Source: Paraburkholderia phenazinium
GTDB lineage: Bacteria > Pseudomonadota > Gammaproteobacteria > Burkholderiales > Burkholderiaceae
Assembly (NCBI RefSeq): GCF_900142845.1
Contig: NZ_FSRU01000002.1
Span: 2,976,001-3,040,000 of the forward strand
DNA length: 64,000 bases
Direction of reading: 5' to 3'
The notes beneath the pieces are model-generated. The model saw only the letters and a program-made list of their open reading frames with translations, searched no databases and was not told the origin of the DNA. Shown piece by piece: positions 37,083-46,261 of this stretch (position 1 is the stretch's first letter; every line of letters starts with the position of its first letter). Both the position numbers and the translations under genes were made by a program.

Positions 37083-38126
37083 TTAGATGGCCTGATCCGT
37101 GGACGGCTTCTCCCACAGGTTGACGCCGCCTTCGGTCGCATAGCGGTCGATCTCCGCCAGCTCTTCCTTCGAGAACTCGAGGTTCTTCAACGCACCGACG
37201 TTTTCACGTACCTGCTCGGCCTTGCTCGCGCCGATCAGCGCCGAAGTAATGCGTCCACCACGCAGCGTCCACGCGAGCGCCATCTGCGCGAGACTCTGAC
37301 CGCGACGTTGGGCAATCTCGTTGAGCTTGCGCACATGCTCGATGTTCTGCGCGCTGAGGTGGTCCTGCTTCAGCGAACCGCCGCCCGGCTTGTTGACGCG
37401 CGCATCGTCCGGTACGCCGTTCAGATACTTGCCGGTCAACAGGCCTTGCGCGAGCGGCGTGAAGGCGATGCTGCCCGTGCCGAGATCTTCGAGCGTGTCG
37501 AGCAGCTCGTGCTCGACCCAGCGGTTCAGCAGGTTGTAGGCCGGCTGATGGATCAGCAGCGGCACTTTGTATTCGGCGAGCAGCTTCGCCATCTCGCGCG
37601 TCTTGGCGGCCGAGTACGACGAGATGCCGATGTACAGCGCCTTGCCCTGCTGCACGGCGCTCGCCAGTGCGCCGGCGGTTTCTTCGAGCGGCGTGTCGGC
37701 GTCGAAACGATGCGAATAGAAGATGTCCACGTACTCGAGCCCCATGCGTTGCAGGCTCTGATCCAGACTCGCGAGGATGTACTTGCGCGAGCCGCCGCCC
37801 TGGCCGTACGGACCCGGCCACATGTCCCAACCGGCCTTCGACGAGATCAGCAGTTCGTCGCGGTACGGCTTGAAGTCGTCCTTGAACAGACGTCCGAAGT
37901 TCGTTTCAGCACTGCCGTACGGCGGCCCGTAGTTGTTCGCCAGGTCGAAGTGCGTGATGCCGAGATCGAACGCGGTACGCAGGATTTCGCGTTGCGTGGA
38001 GAGCGGTGTCGTATCGCCGAAGTTGTGCCACAGGCCCAGTGAGAGCGCCGGTAGTTTGAGGCCCGACTTGCCGCAAACGCGGTACTGCATGTCCGAATAG
38101 CGTGCTGAAGCTGCTTCGTAAGCCAT
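37083..38126 (-). CDS. yghZ: Aldo/keto reductase, YghZ type (L-glyceraldehyde 3-phosphate reductase)
   Basis: NADPH-dependent reductase of 347 aa. The sequence YRVCGKSGLKLPALSLGLWHNFGD, ANNYGPPYGSAETNFGR and SSKAGWDMWPGPYG follows YghZ closely, and the AKR tetrad members Asp (FDLANNYG) and Lys (SSKAGW) are present. YghZ detoxifies L-glyceraldehyde 3-phosphate and methylglyoxal. ATG 38126 (MAYEAAS) has AAGGGA upstream; the frame starts 24 codons earlier without support. Own terminator. Confidence 0.9.
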   Translation of the reverse strand: MAYEAASARYSDMQYRVCGKSGLKLPALSLGLWHNFGDTTPLSTQREILRTAFDLGITHFDLANNYGPPYGSAETNFGRLFKDDFKPYRDELLISSKAGWDMWPGPYGQGGGSRKYILASLDQSLQRMGLEYVDIFYSHRFDADTPLEETAGALASAVQQGKALYIGISSYSAAKTREMAKLLAEYKVPLLIHQPAYNLLNRWVEHELLDTLEDLGTGSIAFTPLAQGLLTGKYLNGVPDDARVNKPGGGSLKQDHLSAQNIEHVRKLNEIAQRRGQSLAQMALAWTLRGGRITSALIGASKAEQVRENVGALKNLEFSKEELAEIDRYATEGGVNLWEKPSTDQAI

Positions 38127-38406
38127 TGCTTGAATCCCTTGATGAAAACGGAAGGAAGAGTCGTCAGGCAGCCGCTGCGCCGATTGCTCGGGCGGCACGG
38201 CCGCGTGCGGTTCAGTGCGGGGTGAGACGAACTCACTATCTTAGCGAATCGTCGAAAGACTTGCTGAGGCCCATTATGCGGGACAGAAGCGAGCGGCGAA
38301 GAGGCCTGCCAGGCGATTGAAGCGGCGGCTGGCAACACGGCTGACGCATGGACGCGGCAGCAACCCTCCCCTACACTTCGACGACCCTGTTTATAGGAGG
38401 TTTTTC

Positions 38407-38613
38407 ATGACCAAAGCGATTTCGCTCGCATTGATTGTCGGCGGCGTGGTGCTGCTGTACTTCGGCGGCGAGGCGTACCACTCGCTCAGCAGCGACGTGT
38501 CGCGCGTGTTCACCGGCTCGCCCTCCAACAAGGCGATTTACCTGATTGCAGGCGGCGTGGTGGCGACGCTCGCAGGCCTGATTGGGATGGCCACATCGAG
38601 CGGCAAGCGCTAG
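38407..38613 (+). CDS. DUF3185 family small membrane protein
   Basis: 68-aa protein with two membrane helices (ISLALIVGGVVLLYFGG and AIYLIAGGVVATLAGLIG) separated by a polar segment, the DUF3185 pattern. Ribosome site TAGGAGG directly upstream. Function unknown; often found as a single gene in betaproteobacteria. Confidence 0.82.
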   Translation: MTKAISLALIVGGVVLLYFGGEAYHSLSSDVSRVFTGSPSNKAIYLIAGGVVATLAGLIGMATSSGKR

Positions 38614-38658
38614 GACGCGCGGCAGAGGGCACCCGCCCGGCGGGTGCCCGGCCTTGGT

Positions 38659-39420
38659 TCAGAAGGCCACTTCGGGCTTCGACGCGGAGCGCGAACCCGG
38701 CAGCGGCACGTTGCTCGCGCCGTGATAGGTGTACACCAGCGAAAACTTCACGTCGTCGCTGATGTTCTTGCCGGCCGAATGCAGCGTATTGCAGTGGAAA
38801 AACACCACATCGCCGGCCTTGAGCTCCGGGGACACAGCCGTCTGGATCAGCGCCTGATTCTCGGGCAAATCGGAGCGGAAGAACTTCGCGTCGTCGAAAC
38901 GCTCGGACGTGAACGTCGCACTGTGCGACTGCGGCACGAGCCACAGCGCGCCGTTATCGACGGTTTCCGGGCCGAGCGCGAGCCACACGGAGACCAGATC
39001 GTCCCGCTCGAACGACCAGTAACGCACGTCGCGATGCCAGCCGGTCAGACTGCCATAGGCAGGATGCTTGGTCATCATGCAGTTGTGATGGGCGCGCGAC
39101 AGGCGCGGTTCCTCACCGAAATAGGTTTCCATCCAGCCGCGGATTTCCGGCGCCGTGGCCCACTCGGCGAAGCGCGGGTGGCGCGCATAGGCATCGAGCA
39201 GCCGGCGCACCGTATGGCCGCCAGGCGCATGCTTGGACTCCGGCGCGCCCGGATAGCGCAGATCCGCCTCGAACTCGACCGGCGTGGCCGCTTCCTGCAA
39301 TTGCTGCAGGGCGATCTGCTTCAGTTCGCTGCAGCGCTCGGGCGAAACCAGCCCCGGCACGACGACGAAGCCCCGTTCCCGCAACATCTGAACCTGTTCT
39401 TTCTTCGAATGAACTGACAT
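38659..39420 (-). CDS. Phytanoyl-CoA dioxygenase (PhyH) family protein
   Basis: Fe(II)/2-oxoglutarate oxygenase of 253 aa. The metal-binding facial triad can be placed at His129 and Asp131 (WHRDVRYW) and His214 (CNTLHSAGKN). The start MSVHSKKEQVQMLRERGFVVVPGLVSPE is typical of the family. Substrate unknown; bacterial members hydroxylate diverse small molecules. Single gene. Confidence 0.88.
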   Translation of the reverse strand: MSVHSKKEQVQMLRERGFVVVPGLVSPERCSELKQIALQQLQEAATPVEFEADLRYPGAPESKHAPGGHTVRRLLDAYARHPRFAEWATAPEIRGWMETYFGEEPRLSRAHHNCMMTKHPAYGSLTGWHRDVRYWSFERDDLVSVWLALGPETVDNGALWLVPQSHSATFTSERFDDAKFFRSDLPENQALIQTAVSPELKAGDVVFFHCNTLHSAGKNISDDVKFSLVYTYHGASNVPLPGSRSASKPEVAF

Positions 39421-39825
39421 GGGGTATTCCGTTACTTTCTACTGGCTGATGCTCGATTGTAAAACGTGCGCGATCAGCGTGCGGCCTTTGCGGTGCGACA
39501 AAGGGGCCGGGTGCACGCGGCAAGGGCGGACATGCACATTTTTCGACCGTCAAGGGACGGATTTCATCTGCGCCGGCGACGGATCTGCCCCGTAAAAACC
39601 CGTAAGCCCGAGGGTTAAAACGGACTTTCTGACGTCACGATTCGCGTGTAGCCTGCTCGCATGTTGATTGCAATTCCCGCTGCTTTCCTTAGCGCACGGC
39701 CTTTCCAGGCCGCTGCCGCCACTTTCCGGTCCATTTCCGGGCTTGCGCGCCGCTCCCGCTGGCATAGTTGGTGCTGCTTTTTCTAGCACCTCCCGTCGCG
39801 CGACACGCTGCCCACCTTTGAAGCC
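39421..39825. other. Intergenic region
   Basis: About 400 bases between divergent genes. No convincing protein or RNA feature was found. Confidence 0.3.
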
Positions 39826-40179
39826 ATGCACACTCTCCTGAGCACCCGTCTTACCCGCGCCGCCCTCAAGGCAGCGCGTCCCGCGCGCCGCCATGTCGTG
39901 CGCGCGCTGCGCCACCACGCAACCCGTACCCGCGCGCTCGCCGGGCAATGGCGCGACGCCAAACCGGTGGACGGCATCCGCACCTGGTTCCAGACGTTCT
40001 TCATCGCACTGCGCACGCAAGCCGGCTCGCGCCGCTTTTCGCTGCGCACGCTGCTGCGCAAGCCGACGCCGTTGCGCGCGCTGCCCGCGCCACGCGTCGC
40101 CGCGCCACGCAGCACCAGCCGTCGGCCGCGCCGGATGTCGTTTAGCAGTGAAGGGTGGTTTGGGTTCGCAAGCCGCTGA
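39826..40179 (+). CDS. Arginine-rich hypothetical protein
   Basis: Possible 117-aa protein, extremely rich in Arg and Ala, with one hydrophobic stretch (WFQTFFIALR). No domain recognised and no clear ribosome site. The frame on the opposite strand is also open, so coding status is uncertain. If real, the strong positive charge would suit nucleic acid or membrane binding. Confidence 0.35.
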   Translation: MHTLLSTRLTRAALKAARPARRHVVRALRHHATRTRALAGQWRDAKPVDGIRTWFQTFFIALRTQAGSRRFSLRTLLRKPTPLRALPAPRVAAPRSTSRRPRRMSFSSEGWFGFASR

Positions 40180-40390
40180 GGCATGCGTTTAGTGCGATTT
40201 TTTGTACTACCCAGTGGCAACCATTGCTTAGAGCTCTCCGATACACCCTCCTATGGCGTCCGCCACGCTAAATAAGCTCGTTCGCGACAAAATCGCGTCC
40301 AGCTTAGCGCTTCGGCGACATTTCTCGTCCAGAATCCCAGTTCTTTAGCGGGAAAGCGACGGACCATGTGCCTCAGCACGCCTCGGATTT

Positions 40391-40478
40391 AGCTGAAAAA
40401 CGACAAAAGCACTATAATAAAAGCTGAAATACGACACGCGCGGGCGAAAATGAGCGGCTTAAAAGCGGAAAAACGACA
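40391..40478 (+). promoter_or_regulatory. Repeated 15-base motif around the promoter of the AbiEi/Fic gene
   Basis: AGCTGAAAAACGACA (40391-40405) and AGCTGAAATACGACA (40422-40436) differ at one base and are 31 bp apart, about three helical turns. Between them lies TATAAT (40413-40418). A third copy, AGCGGAAAAACGACA (40464-40478), is inside the first codons. Likely binding sites for the protein's own winged-helix domain. Confidence 0.65.
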
Positions 40479-41952
40479 GTTCGATGAAGTGCTGTTTGCG
40501 ACCGGCGACGCTGCATTCGACCGCGACCTCCAGCGGCGCGCCAAGAGCGGACTCTTGACGCGAGTCGCCCCGGGTGTCTACGTCGAAGCTGGAGTCGATG
40601 AAGAAATCGCAGGGCGAGTTCAGCGGAACTGGCAAAAGCTTGCCGCGCACGCCGTCCCTGGCGGCGTCGTTTCGCATCTCAGCGCGTTCACGCGCGGTAT
40701 CACAGCGACCAACGAGGTCGTGATATCGCATCCCACGCGCTTCAACCGGCGCATCCGCTATCCCGGCCTCACTCTGGTCTTGCTTAAGGGCCCCGGCCGC
40801 CAGCCCGGAGATTTTCCACTTGGATCATTTGACCTGTATTGGTCTTCTTTCGAACGCGCTCTGCTCGAAAATCTAAGCCGTGGCTCTGCGACGACCCGCG
40901 CGTCGCACGAGGAGGTGGAGGAGCGCCTCATCAACTGCCTGAACGCAAACAAGGAAACTGGGCTAAACCGGATTCGCGACCGCGCTCGGGAATTGTCCGT
41001 TCCATTGGCCGCCGGGGCCAGTTTTGATGTACTCAACAGTATGATCGGGGCGCTGCTGAGCACTCACTCGAAAGGGACGCTCAAAACCAAGACAGGATTG
41101 GCCATCGCTAACGGCACGCCCATTGATACGAACCGCATCAACCTCTTCGGTACCCTCGCGACCGCGCTACGCGTCGCAGTGCTGCCGGATATTGCCGAGG
41201 TCGCTGCGCCAGGCAGCGGCCGAATCAATTTCGCGTTCTTCGAGTCGTACTTTTCCAACTACGTAGAGGGGACCAAATTCTCCGTGGAGGAAGCCGAAGG
41301 GATCGTCCTGCGCAATAAGATCGTTCCTCAACGACCTAAGGATTCTCACGACATTTTGGGAGTGTTCAATCTCGCCAACAGTACCGACACCAGGGCAGCC
41401 GTACCTCCGGTCGGTGACGACTTCGTCGATGTCCTTCAGGAGCGGCATCTGAGAATGCTTGAGCGACGCCCCGAGGCTCGTCCTGGGCAGCTGAAACTCG
41501 AATCGAACTATGCGGGCACGACGCAATTCGTACAGCCTTCGCACGTACGCGGAACCCTTGCAGAAGGGTCCCGCCTGGCGCTTGCAGTTCCCGAGGGACT
41601 TGCTCGGGCCATCTACTATCTTTTCCTGATTGCCGAAGTTCATCCGTTCGAGGACGGTAACGGCCGCTTGTCGCGATTGATCATGAACGCCGAGCTATCC
41701 AGAGTCGAGCGCTGTCGCATCATCATCCCGACGCTGTTCCACCCTCAGTTTGTCGACTGCCTTCGAGTGCTGACACAAGGGCAGCACACGGAGCCGCTAA
41801 TCAAGGCAATGTCCCGAATGGCAAAGTGGTGCGCCCAATTCGACTACTCGGGCCTTGCCAACCTAATACTGCAAATCAGGGCCACGAACTCGCTGGAAGA
41901 ATCGCCTGCGGAGTTTCGTCTGTTGAATGCCGACGGTTCCCGGGCAACGTAG
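40450..41952 (+). CDS. AbiEi-like antitoxin domain fused to Fic AMP-transferase domain
   Basis: 500-aa fusion. Residues 1-190 resemble the AbiEi/DUF6088 antitoxin: a winged helix (DRDLQRRAKSGLLTRVAPGVYV) then VSHLSAFTRGI and FERALLENL, the usual end of that module. The C-terminal half is a Fic domain with the intact motif HPFEDGNGRLSR at residues 398-409 and the autoinhibitory motif SNYVEG at 269-274 on the N-terminal side (class II arrangement). Fic enzymes transfer AMP to target proteins and can block growth. Base composition is less GC-rich than the flanks, suggesting transfer. Which part controls which is not known. Confidence 0.85.
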   Translation: MSGLKAEKRQFDEVLFATGDAAFDRDLQRRAKSGLLTRVAPGVYVEAGVDEEIAGRVQRNWQKLAAHAVPGGVVSHLSAFTRGITATNEVVISHPTRFNRRIRYPGLTLVLLKGPGRQPGDFPLGSFDLYWSSFERALLENLSRGSATTRASHEEVEERLINCLNANKETGLNRIRDRARELSVPLAAGASFDVLNSMIGALLSTHSKGTLKTKTGLAIANGTPIDTNRINLFGTLATALRVAVLPDIAEVAAPGSGRINFAFFESYFSNYVEGTKFSVEEAEGIVLRNKIVPQRPKDSHDILGVFNLANSTDTRAAVPPVGDDFVDVLQERHLRMLERRPEARPGQLKLESNYAGTTQFVQPSHVRGTLAEGSRLALAVPEGLARAIYYLFLIAEVHPFEDGNGRLSRLIMNAELSRVERCRIIIPTLFHPQFVDCLRVLTQGQHTEPLIKAMSRMAKWCAQFDYSGLANLILQIRATNSLEESPAEFRLLNADGSRAT

Positions 41953-42020
41953 CCGGCCTGTCACAGACAACCCGCCGCTCGGCTCAAGCACGTATTCCCG
42001 CGACGAAACACGCGTTTCAA

Positions 42021-42052
42021 ATAAAAAAGGACAGGGATTCGCGTCCCTGTCC
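42021..42052 (-). terminator. Rho-independent terminator of metK
   Basis: GGACAGGGA and TCCCTGTCC form a 9-pair stem; on the minus strand TTTTTTAT follows. It lies 30 bases past the metK stop codon. Confidence 0.9.
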
Positions 42053-42081
42053 TTCATTCAAAACCGCCAGACAAACGTGGC

Positions 42082-43269
42082 TTAAGCCAGCGCAGCCACC
42101 GGCTCCGTGCCTGCGGCCTCAGCGAGGACCAGCGCCTTGTCGGTCGCCTCCCACGTGAATTCCGGCTCTTCGCGGCCGAAGTGGCCGTAAGCGGCGCTCT
42201 TTTCGTAGATCGGACGCAGCAGGTCCAGCATCTGGATGATGCCCTTCGGACGCAGGTCGAAGTGTTCCTGAACGAGGCGCGTGATCGTTGCATCCGACAC
42301 GCGGCCCGTACCGAACGTGTTGACCATCACCGACGTAGGCTGCGCCACGCCGATCGCATACGACACCTGAATCAGGCAGCGCGACGCGAGACCCGCAGCC
42401 ACGATGTTCTTCGCGACATAGCGGCCGGCGTAAGCCGCCGAACGGTCGACCTTCGACGGATCCTTGCCCGAGAACGCGCCGCCGCCGTGCGGAGCCGCGC
42501 CACCGTACGTGTCGACGATGATCTTGCGGCCGGTCAAGCCGCAATCGCCTTGCGGGCCGCCAATCACGAACCGGCCGGTCGGGTTGACCAGGAACTTGAT
42601 GTCGCCCTTGATCAGCTCAGCCGGCAGCGTCGGCTTGATGACTTCTTCGATCACGGCTTCGCGCAGTGTGGACAGCTCGATGTCCGGCGAATGCTGCGTG
42701 GACAGCACGACCGTGTCGATTGAATGCGGCTTGCCGTCGACGTAGCGCACGGTGACCTGCGACTTCGCATCCGGACGCAGCCAGGGCAGACGGCCGTCGC
42801 GGCGCAGGTTAGCCTGGCGTTCGACCAGACGGTGCGAGAGGTGGATGGGCAGCGGCATCAACTCCGGTGTTTCTTCGCACGCAAAGCCGAACATCAGACC
42901 CTGGTCGCCCGCCCCCTGGTCGAGGTTGTTGTCGTGCGCACGGTCCACGCCCTGGGCGATGTCCGGCGACTGCTTGTCGTACGCGACCAGCACCGCGCAA
43001 CCGCGGTAGTCGATGCCGTAATCGGTGTTGTCGTAGCCGATGCGCTTGATCGTATTGCGCGCGACCTGGATGTAATCGACGTTGGCGGTGGTGGTGATTT
43101 CACCGGCCAGCACGACCAGACCCGTGTTGCACAGCGTTTCAGCGGCGACGCGGGAATATTTGTCCTGAGCCAGGATGGCGTCGAGAATCGCGTCCGAGAT
43201 CTGGTCCGCGACCTTGTCCGGATGGCCTTCGGAAACGGATTCTGAGGTGAAGAGATAGTCGTTTGCCAC
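42082..43269 (-). CDS. metK: S-adenosylmethionine synthase
   Basis: Makes S-adenosylmethionine from ATP and methionine; 395 aa, full length. Signature pieces: [24 protein letters not shown] (N-terminal ATP site), [41 protein letters not shown]. The GTG start at 43269 is preceded by CAGGAGTCTGCAAC and gives the canonical [10 protein letters not shown] start. The frame runs on upstream far into the divergent lpxL gene and is not used. The leader of about 165 bases may contain a SAM-responsive element. Confidence 0.97.
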   Translation of the reverse strand: MANDYLFTSESVSEGHPDKVADQISDAILDAILAQDKYSRVAAETLCNTGLVVLAGEITTTANVDYIQVARNTIKRIGYDNTDYGIDYRGCAVLVAYDKQSPDIAQGVDRAHDNNLDQGAGDQGLMFGFACEETPELMPLPIHLSHRLVERQANLRRDGRLPWLRPDAKSQVTVRYVDGKPHSIDTVVLSTQHSPDIELSTLREAVIEEVIKPTLPAELIKGDIKFLVNPTGRFVIGGPQGDCGLTGRKIIVDTYGGAAPHGGGAFSGKDPSKVDRSAAYAGRYVAKNIVAAGLASRCLIQVSYAIGVAQPTSVMVNTFGTGRVSDATITRLVQEHFDLRPKGIIQMLDLLRPIYEKSAAYGHFGREEPEFTWEATDKALVLAEAAGTEPVAALA

Positions 43270-43334
43270 GTTGCAGACTCCTGTTATGTGGTTACGGTTG
43301 AGTTTCACGTAGCCAGCTTCGGAGGCCTGAAGCG

Positions 43335-43430
43335 GCGACGCTTTAGCGGATTTCCTGACTAGCGGGCGCGTATCGCGTGGATCGCACCTGCCAGCTTCGC
43401 CCCGCAAGTTGTCTATTAACTCGGCGAAGC
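43335..43430 (-). ncRNA. SAM-II-like riboswitch candidate in the metK leader
   Basis: Minus-strand RNA of the metK leader. A P1-like stem CUUCGCC / GGCGAAG (43423-43429 with 43395-43401) encloses GAGUU...ACUUGC, followed by an insert that can fold as a hairpin (CUGGC / GUCAG and GGUGCG / CGCGCC), then AAAUCCGCUAAAGCG. The order stem, GA-UU, CUUGC, AAAU, GCUAAAG matches the SAM-II core, but GAUUU is altered to GAGUU and the last GG is changed. It lies about 70 bases before metK. Degenerate match; treat as candidate. Confidence 0.45.
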
Positions 43431-43434
43431 CCTT

Positions 43435-43462
43435 ATTATAGCGACTTCCTACATTTGTCACA
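43435..43462 (-). promoter_or_regulatory. metK promoter
   Basis: On the minus strand TGTGAC (43457-43462) and a consensus TATAAT (43435-43440) with 16 bases between them. Transcription would start near 43428 and give a leader of about 160 bases. Confidence 0.65.
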
Positions 43463-43545
43463 GAGTACCCACGCGTGTTGTATTTCGACTCGTTTTCGGT
43501 TTCCTTGAGCGCCGCGTCCTCAGGTGCCCGCCGTGGAGCGGCGAC

Positions 43546-44430
43546 ATGCTGAGCCGCTTCGGAGCCAAACTCGCCATCGGACTGCTGAAACTGTTTGCGC
43601 TTTTGCCCTACGGCCTCATCGCCCGCATCGGCGACGGCCTGGGCTGGCTGCTCTATCAGATCCCCAGCCGGCGCAAGCGCATCGTCCATATCAACCTGAA
43701 GCTGTGCTTCCCCGAATGGAGCGACGAGCGCCGTGAAGACGTCGCGCAGAAGCATTTCCGCCACGCCATCCGCAGCTATGTGGAGCGCAGCGTCCAGTGG
43801 TTCGGCTCGGCCAGGAAGCTCGAAAAGCTGATCCAGCTCGACAGCGCGATCGACCTCACCGACCCCAACCTGCCGCCCACGCTGTTTCTCGGCTTTCACT
43901 TCGTCGGTATCGAGGCGGGCTCGATCTTCCTGAACTATTCGCTCAGGCGCCAATGCGGCTCGCTGTATCAGCCCATGTCGAACCCGGAACTCGAGGCCGT
44001 CGCCAAGGCGGCGCGCGCCCGCTTCGGCGCGGACATGGCAAGCCGCGCCGACAGCGCCCGCATGGTGCTGCGCTGGCTGCGCGACAAAAAGCCGGTGATG
44101 CTCGGCGCCGACATGGACTACGGCATGCGCAATTCGGCCTTCGTGCCGTTTTTCGGCGTGCCGGCCTGCACGCTGACCGCCGTCGGGCGGCTTGCCAAGG
44201 TCGGCCAGGCGCAGGTGGTGCCGTTCATCGGCGAAGTGCTGCCGAACTACAAAGGCTATCGTCTCAAGGTGTTCAAGCCGTGGGACCACTACCCCACCGG
44301 CGACGACGAAGCCGACGCGCGCCGCATGAACGCGTTCCTGGAAGAGCAGATTCCGCTGATGCCGGAACAATATTATTGGGTGCACAAGCGCTTCAAGACG
44401 CGGCCGCCGGGCGAGCCGAGCGTGTACTGA
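43546..44430 (+). CDS. lpxL: Lipid A biosynthesis lauroyl acyltransferase (LpxL/HtrB family)
   Basis: Inner-membrane enzyme of 294 aa that adds a secondary acyl chain to lipid A. An N-terminal hydrophobic helix ([25 protein letters not shown]) anchors it; the catalytic HX4E motif is in [12 protein letters not shown], and the second motif [13 protein letters not shown] and DMDYG follow. ATG 43546 begins the expected sequence. Divergent from metK. The acyl chain used (laurate, myristate) cannot be read from sequence. Confidence 0.9.
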   Translation: MLSRFGAKLAIGLLKLFALLPYGLIARIGDGLGWLLYQIPSRRKRIVHINLKLCFPEWSDERREDVAQKHFRHAIRSYVERSVQWFGSARKLEKLIQLDSAIDLTDPNLPPTLFLGFHFVGIEAGSIFLNYSLRRQCGSLYQPMSNPELEAVAKAARARFGADMASRADSARMVLRWLRDKKPVMLGADMDYGMRNSAFVPFFGVPACTLTAVGRLAKVGQAQVVPFIGEVLPNYKGYRLKVFKPWDHYPTGDDEADARRMNAFLEEQIPLMPEQYYWVHKRFKTRPPGEPSVY

Positions 44431-44542
44431 ACGCAACGCGGGAGCCGCCTGGCGGAAATGGCGAGCCCCGCAACACGAAGGATCCCGGCGCAATAAAAAC
44501 GGCGTTCGGCGCACGTCCGCGCGCGTCCCTTACAATAGCGAC

Positions 44543-45406
44543 ATGAGACTGAAATTCACCAAGATGCACGGCGCGGGTAACGACTTTGTCGTGCTCGACG
44601 GCTTTACGCAGCCGCTCAAGCTGAGCGCGGAGCAAGTGCGCGCGCTCGCGGACCGGCACTTCGGCGTCGGCGCCGATCAGCTCCTGCTGGTCGAAAAGCC
44701 CACCATCGAGGGCGTGGATTTCAGGTACCGCATTTTCAATTGCGACGGCGGCGAGGTCGAGCACTGCGGCAACGGCGCGCGCTGCTTCGTCAAGTTCGTG
44801 CGCGACACGCGCCTGACCGACAAGCGCAGCGTGCGGGTCCAGGTGCAAAACGGCGTCATCACGCTGACCATGCAGGACAACGGCGAAGTCACGGTGGATA
44901 TGGGCGTGCCTGTGTTCGAACCGGCCCGCGTGCCGTTCGACGCAAGCCGCCTCGACGGACGCCGCGAGGGTGGCGACACGCTCTGGCCGCTCGAGGTGAA
45001 CGGCGTCGAACGCTGGATCTCGGTCGTCTCGATGGGCAATCCGCACGCCGTGCAGGTGGTCGAGGACGTCGAGGCGTTTCCGGTGCTGATCGAAGGGCCC
45101 ATCATTGAACATCATCCGCGCTTCCCGCAACGGGTGAACGCCGGCTTCATGCAGATCGTCGCGCGCAACGAGATCAACCTGCGCGTCTACGAGCGCGGCG
45201 CCGGCGAGACACTGGCATGCGGCACGGGCGCCTGTGCGGCGGTCGCCGCCGGGATCCGCCGCGGGCTGCTCGATTCGCCGGTGAAGGTGCATACCCATGG
45301 CGGCGCGCTGACAATTTCCTGGAATGGCGAACACGACGATGCGCCGCTCCTGATGGCCGGGCCCGCTGCGACCGTATTCGAAGGTGAAATCGAACTGGCC
45401 GACTAA
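44543..45406 (+). CDS. dapF: Diaminopimelate epimerase
   Basis: Converts LL- to meso-diaminopimelate for lysine and peptidoglycan; 287 aa, cytoplasmic. The two catalytic cysteines are in EHCGNGARC and LACGTGAC, and the opening [14 protein letters not shown] is the family signature. Followed by the DUF484 and xerC genes, a conserved proteobacterial order. Confidence 0.97.
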   Translation: MRLKFTKMHGAGNDFVVLDGFTQPLKLSAEQVRALADRHFGVGADQLLLVEKPTIEGVDFRYRIFNCDGGEVEHCGNGARCFVKFVRDTRLTDKRSVRVQVQNGVITLTMQDNGEVTVDMGVPVFEPARVPFDASRLDGRREGGDTLWPLEVNGVERWISVVSMGNPHAVQVVEDVEAFPVLIEGPIIEHHPRFPQRVNAGFMQIVARNEINLRVYERGAGETLACGTGACAAVAAGIRRGLLDSPVKVHTHGGALTISWNGEHDDAPLLMAGPAATVFEGEIELAD

Positions 45407-45515
45407 GCGGCCACGACGCGTGGCCCGAGGCATGGCCGTACCCAACCAGACACGTGACCGACTGACCCCATTGACCGATGCGCCCGCGTGAGGGCGTAGT
45501 CCTTTAGCCGAAACC

Positions 45516-46229
45516 ATGAACGATCGCGAAGTCGCTGAATACCTGCTCGCCAACCCCGAATTCTTCGCCGAACACGCGGAAATGCTCGCGACCATCAAGC
45601 TCGCGAATCCGCACGGCAAAGCCGCGGTCTCGCTGCAGGAACGGCAGATGGAAATGCTGCGCGAGAAGAACAAGCATCTCGAACGGCGCCTCGCCGAACT
45701 GCTGCGCTACGGGCACGAGAACGACAGCATTGCGTCGAAGTTCAACCGCTGGACCATCCGCGTGATGTCCGAGCGCGATCCGTACGCACTGCCGCGCACC
45801 ATCGCCAACGGCCTGCGCGATGTGTTCGACGTGCCGCAGGCGGCGCTGCGCGTGTGGGACGTCGCCGAGCCCTACACCCAGGCCGACTTCGCGCGTCAGG
45901 TTGGCGAGGAAGTGCGGATCTTCGCGAACAGCCTCACCACACCGTATTGCGGCGCCAATTCCGGCTTCGAAGCGGCGCAATGGCTCGTGCCGGCGGTGAC
46001 GTCCGTGCCCGCTGAAGGCGCCGAGCCGCAGGAAGGCGGGCATGCCACGGAATCGATCGCGCTGCTCGCGCTGCGCGACCCCGAGGGCAAGGAAGAGACG
46101 CCGACTTTCGGCTTGCTGGTGATGGGCTCGTCCGACCCGCGGCGCTTCCACGACGGCATGGCGACCGACTTCCTGACGCAGATCGGCGCCTTGGCCAGCG
46201 CGGCGCTCAGCCGCCTGCTGCCGCGCTGA
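45516..46229 (+). CDS. DUF484 family protein
   Basis: 237-aa cytoplasmic protein, GAF-like DUF484 family. The start MNDREVAEYLLANPEFFAEHAEML and the following helix VSLQERQMEMLREKNKHLERRL (coiled coil) are diagnostic; the C-terminal part forms the GAF-like region ending LTQIGALASAALSRLL. Always found between dapF and xerC in many proteobacteria; function not known. Confidence 0.92.
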   Translation: MNDREVAEYLLANPEFFAEHAEMLATIKLANPHGKAAVSLQERQMEMLREKNKHLERRLAELLRYGHENDSIASKFNRWTIRVMSERDPYALPRTIANGLRDVFDVPQAALRVWDVAEPYTQADFARQVGEEVRIFANSLTTPYCGANSGFEAAQWLVPAVTSVPAEGAEPQEGGHATESIALLALRDPEGKEETPTFGLLVMGSSDPRRFHDGMATDFLTQIGALASAALSRLLPR

Positions 46230-46261
46230 ACGGCCGATCCGCCACCCGCCGCCGACCCACT

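Noticed and set aside
42082..44514. 810-codon minus-strand frame extending metK through the lpxL gene
   Set aside because: Only the first 395 codons from GTG 43269 match MetK; the rest is the complement of the divergent lpxL gene and leader.
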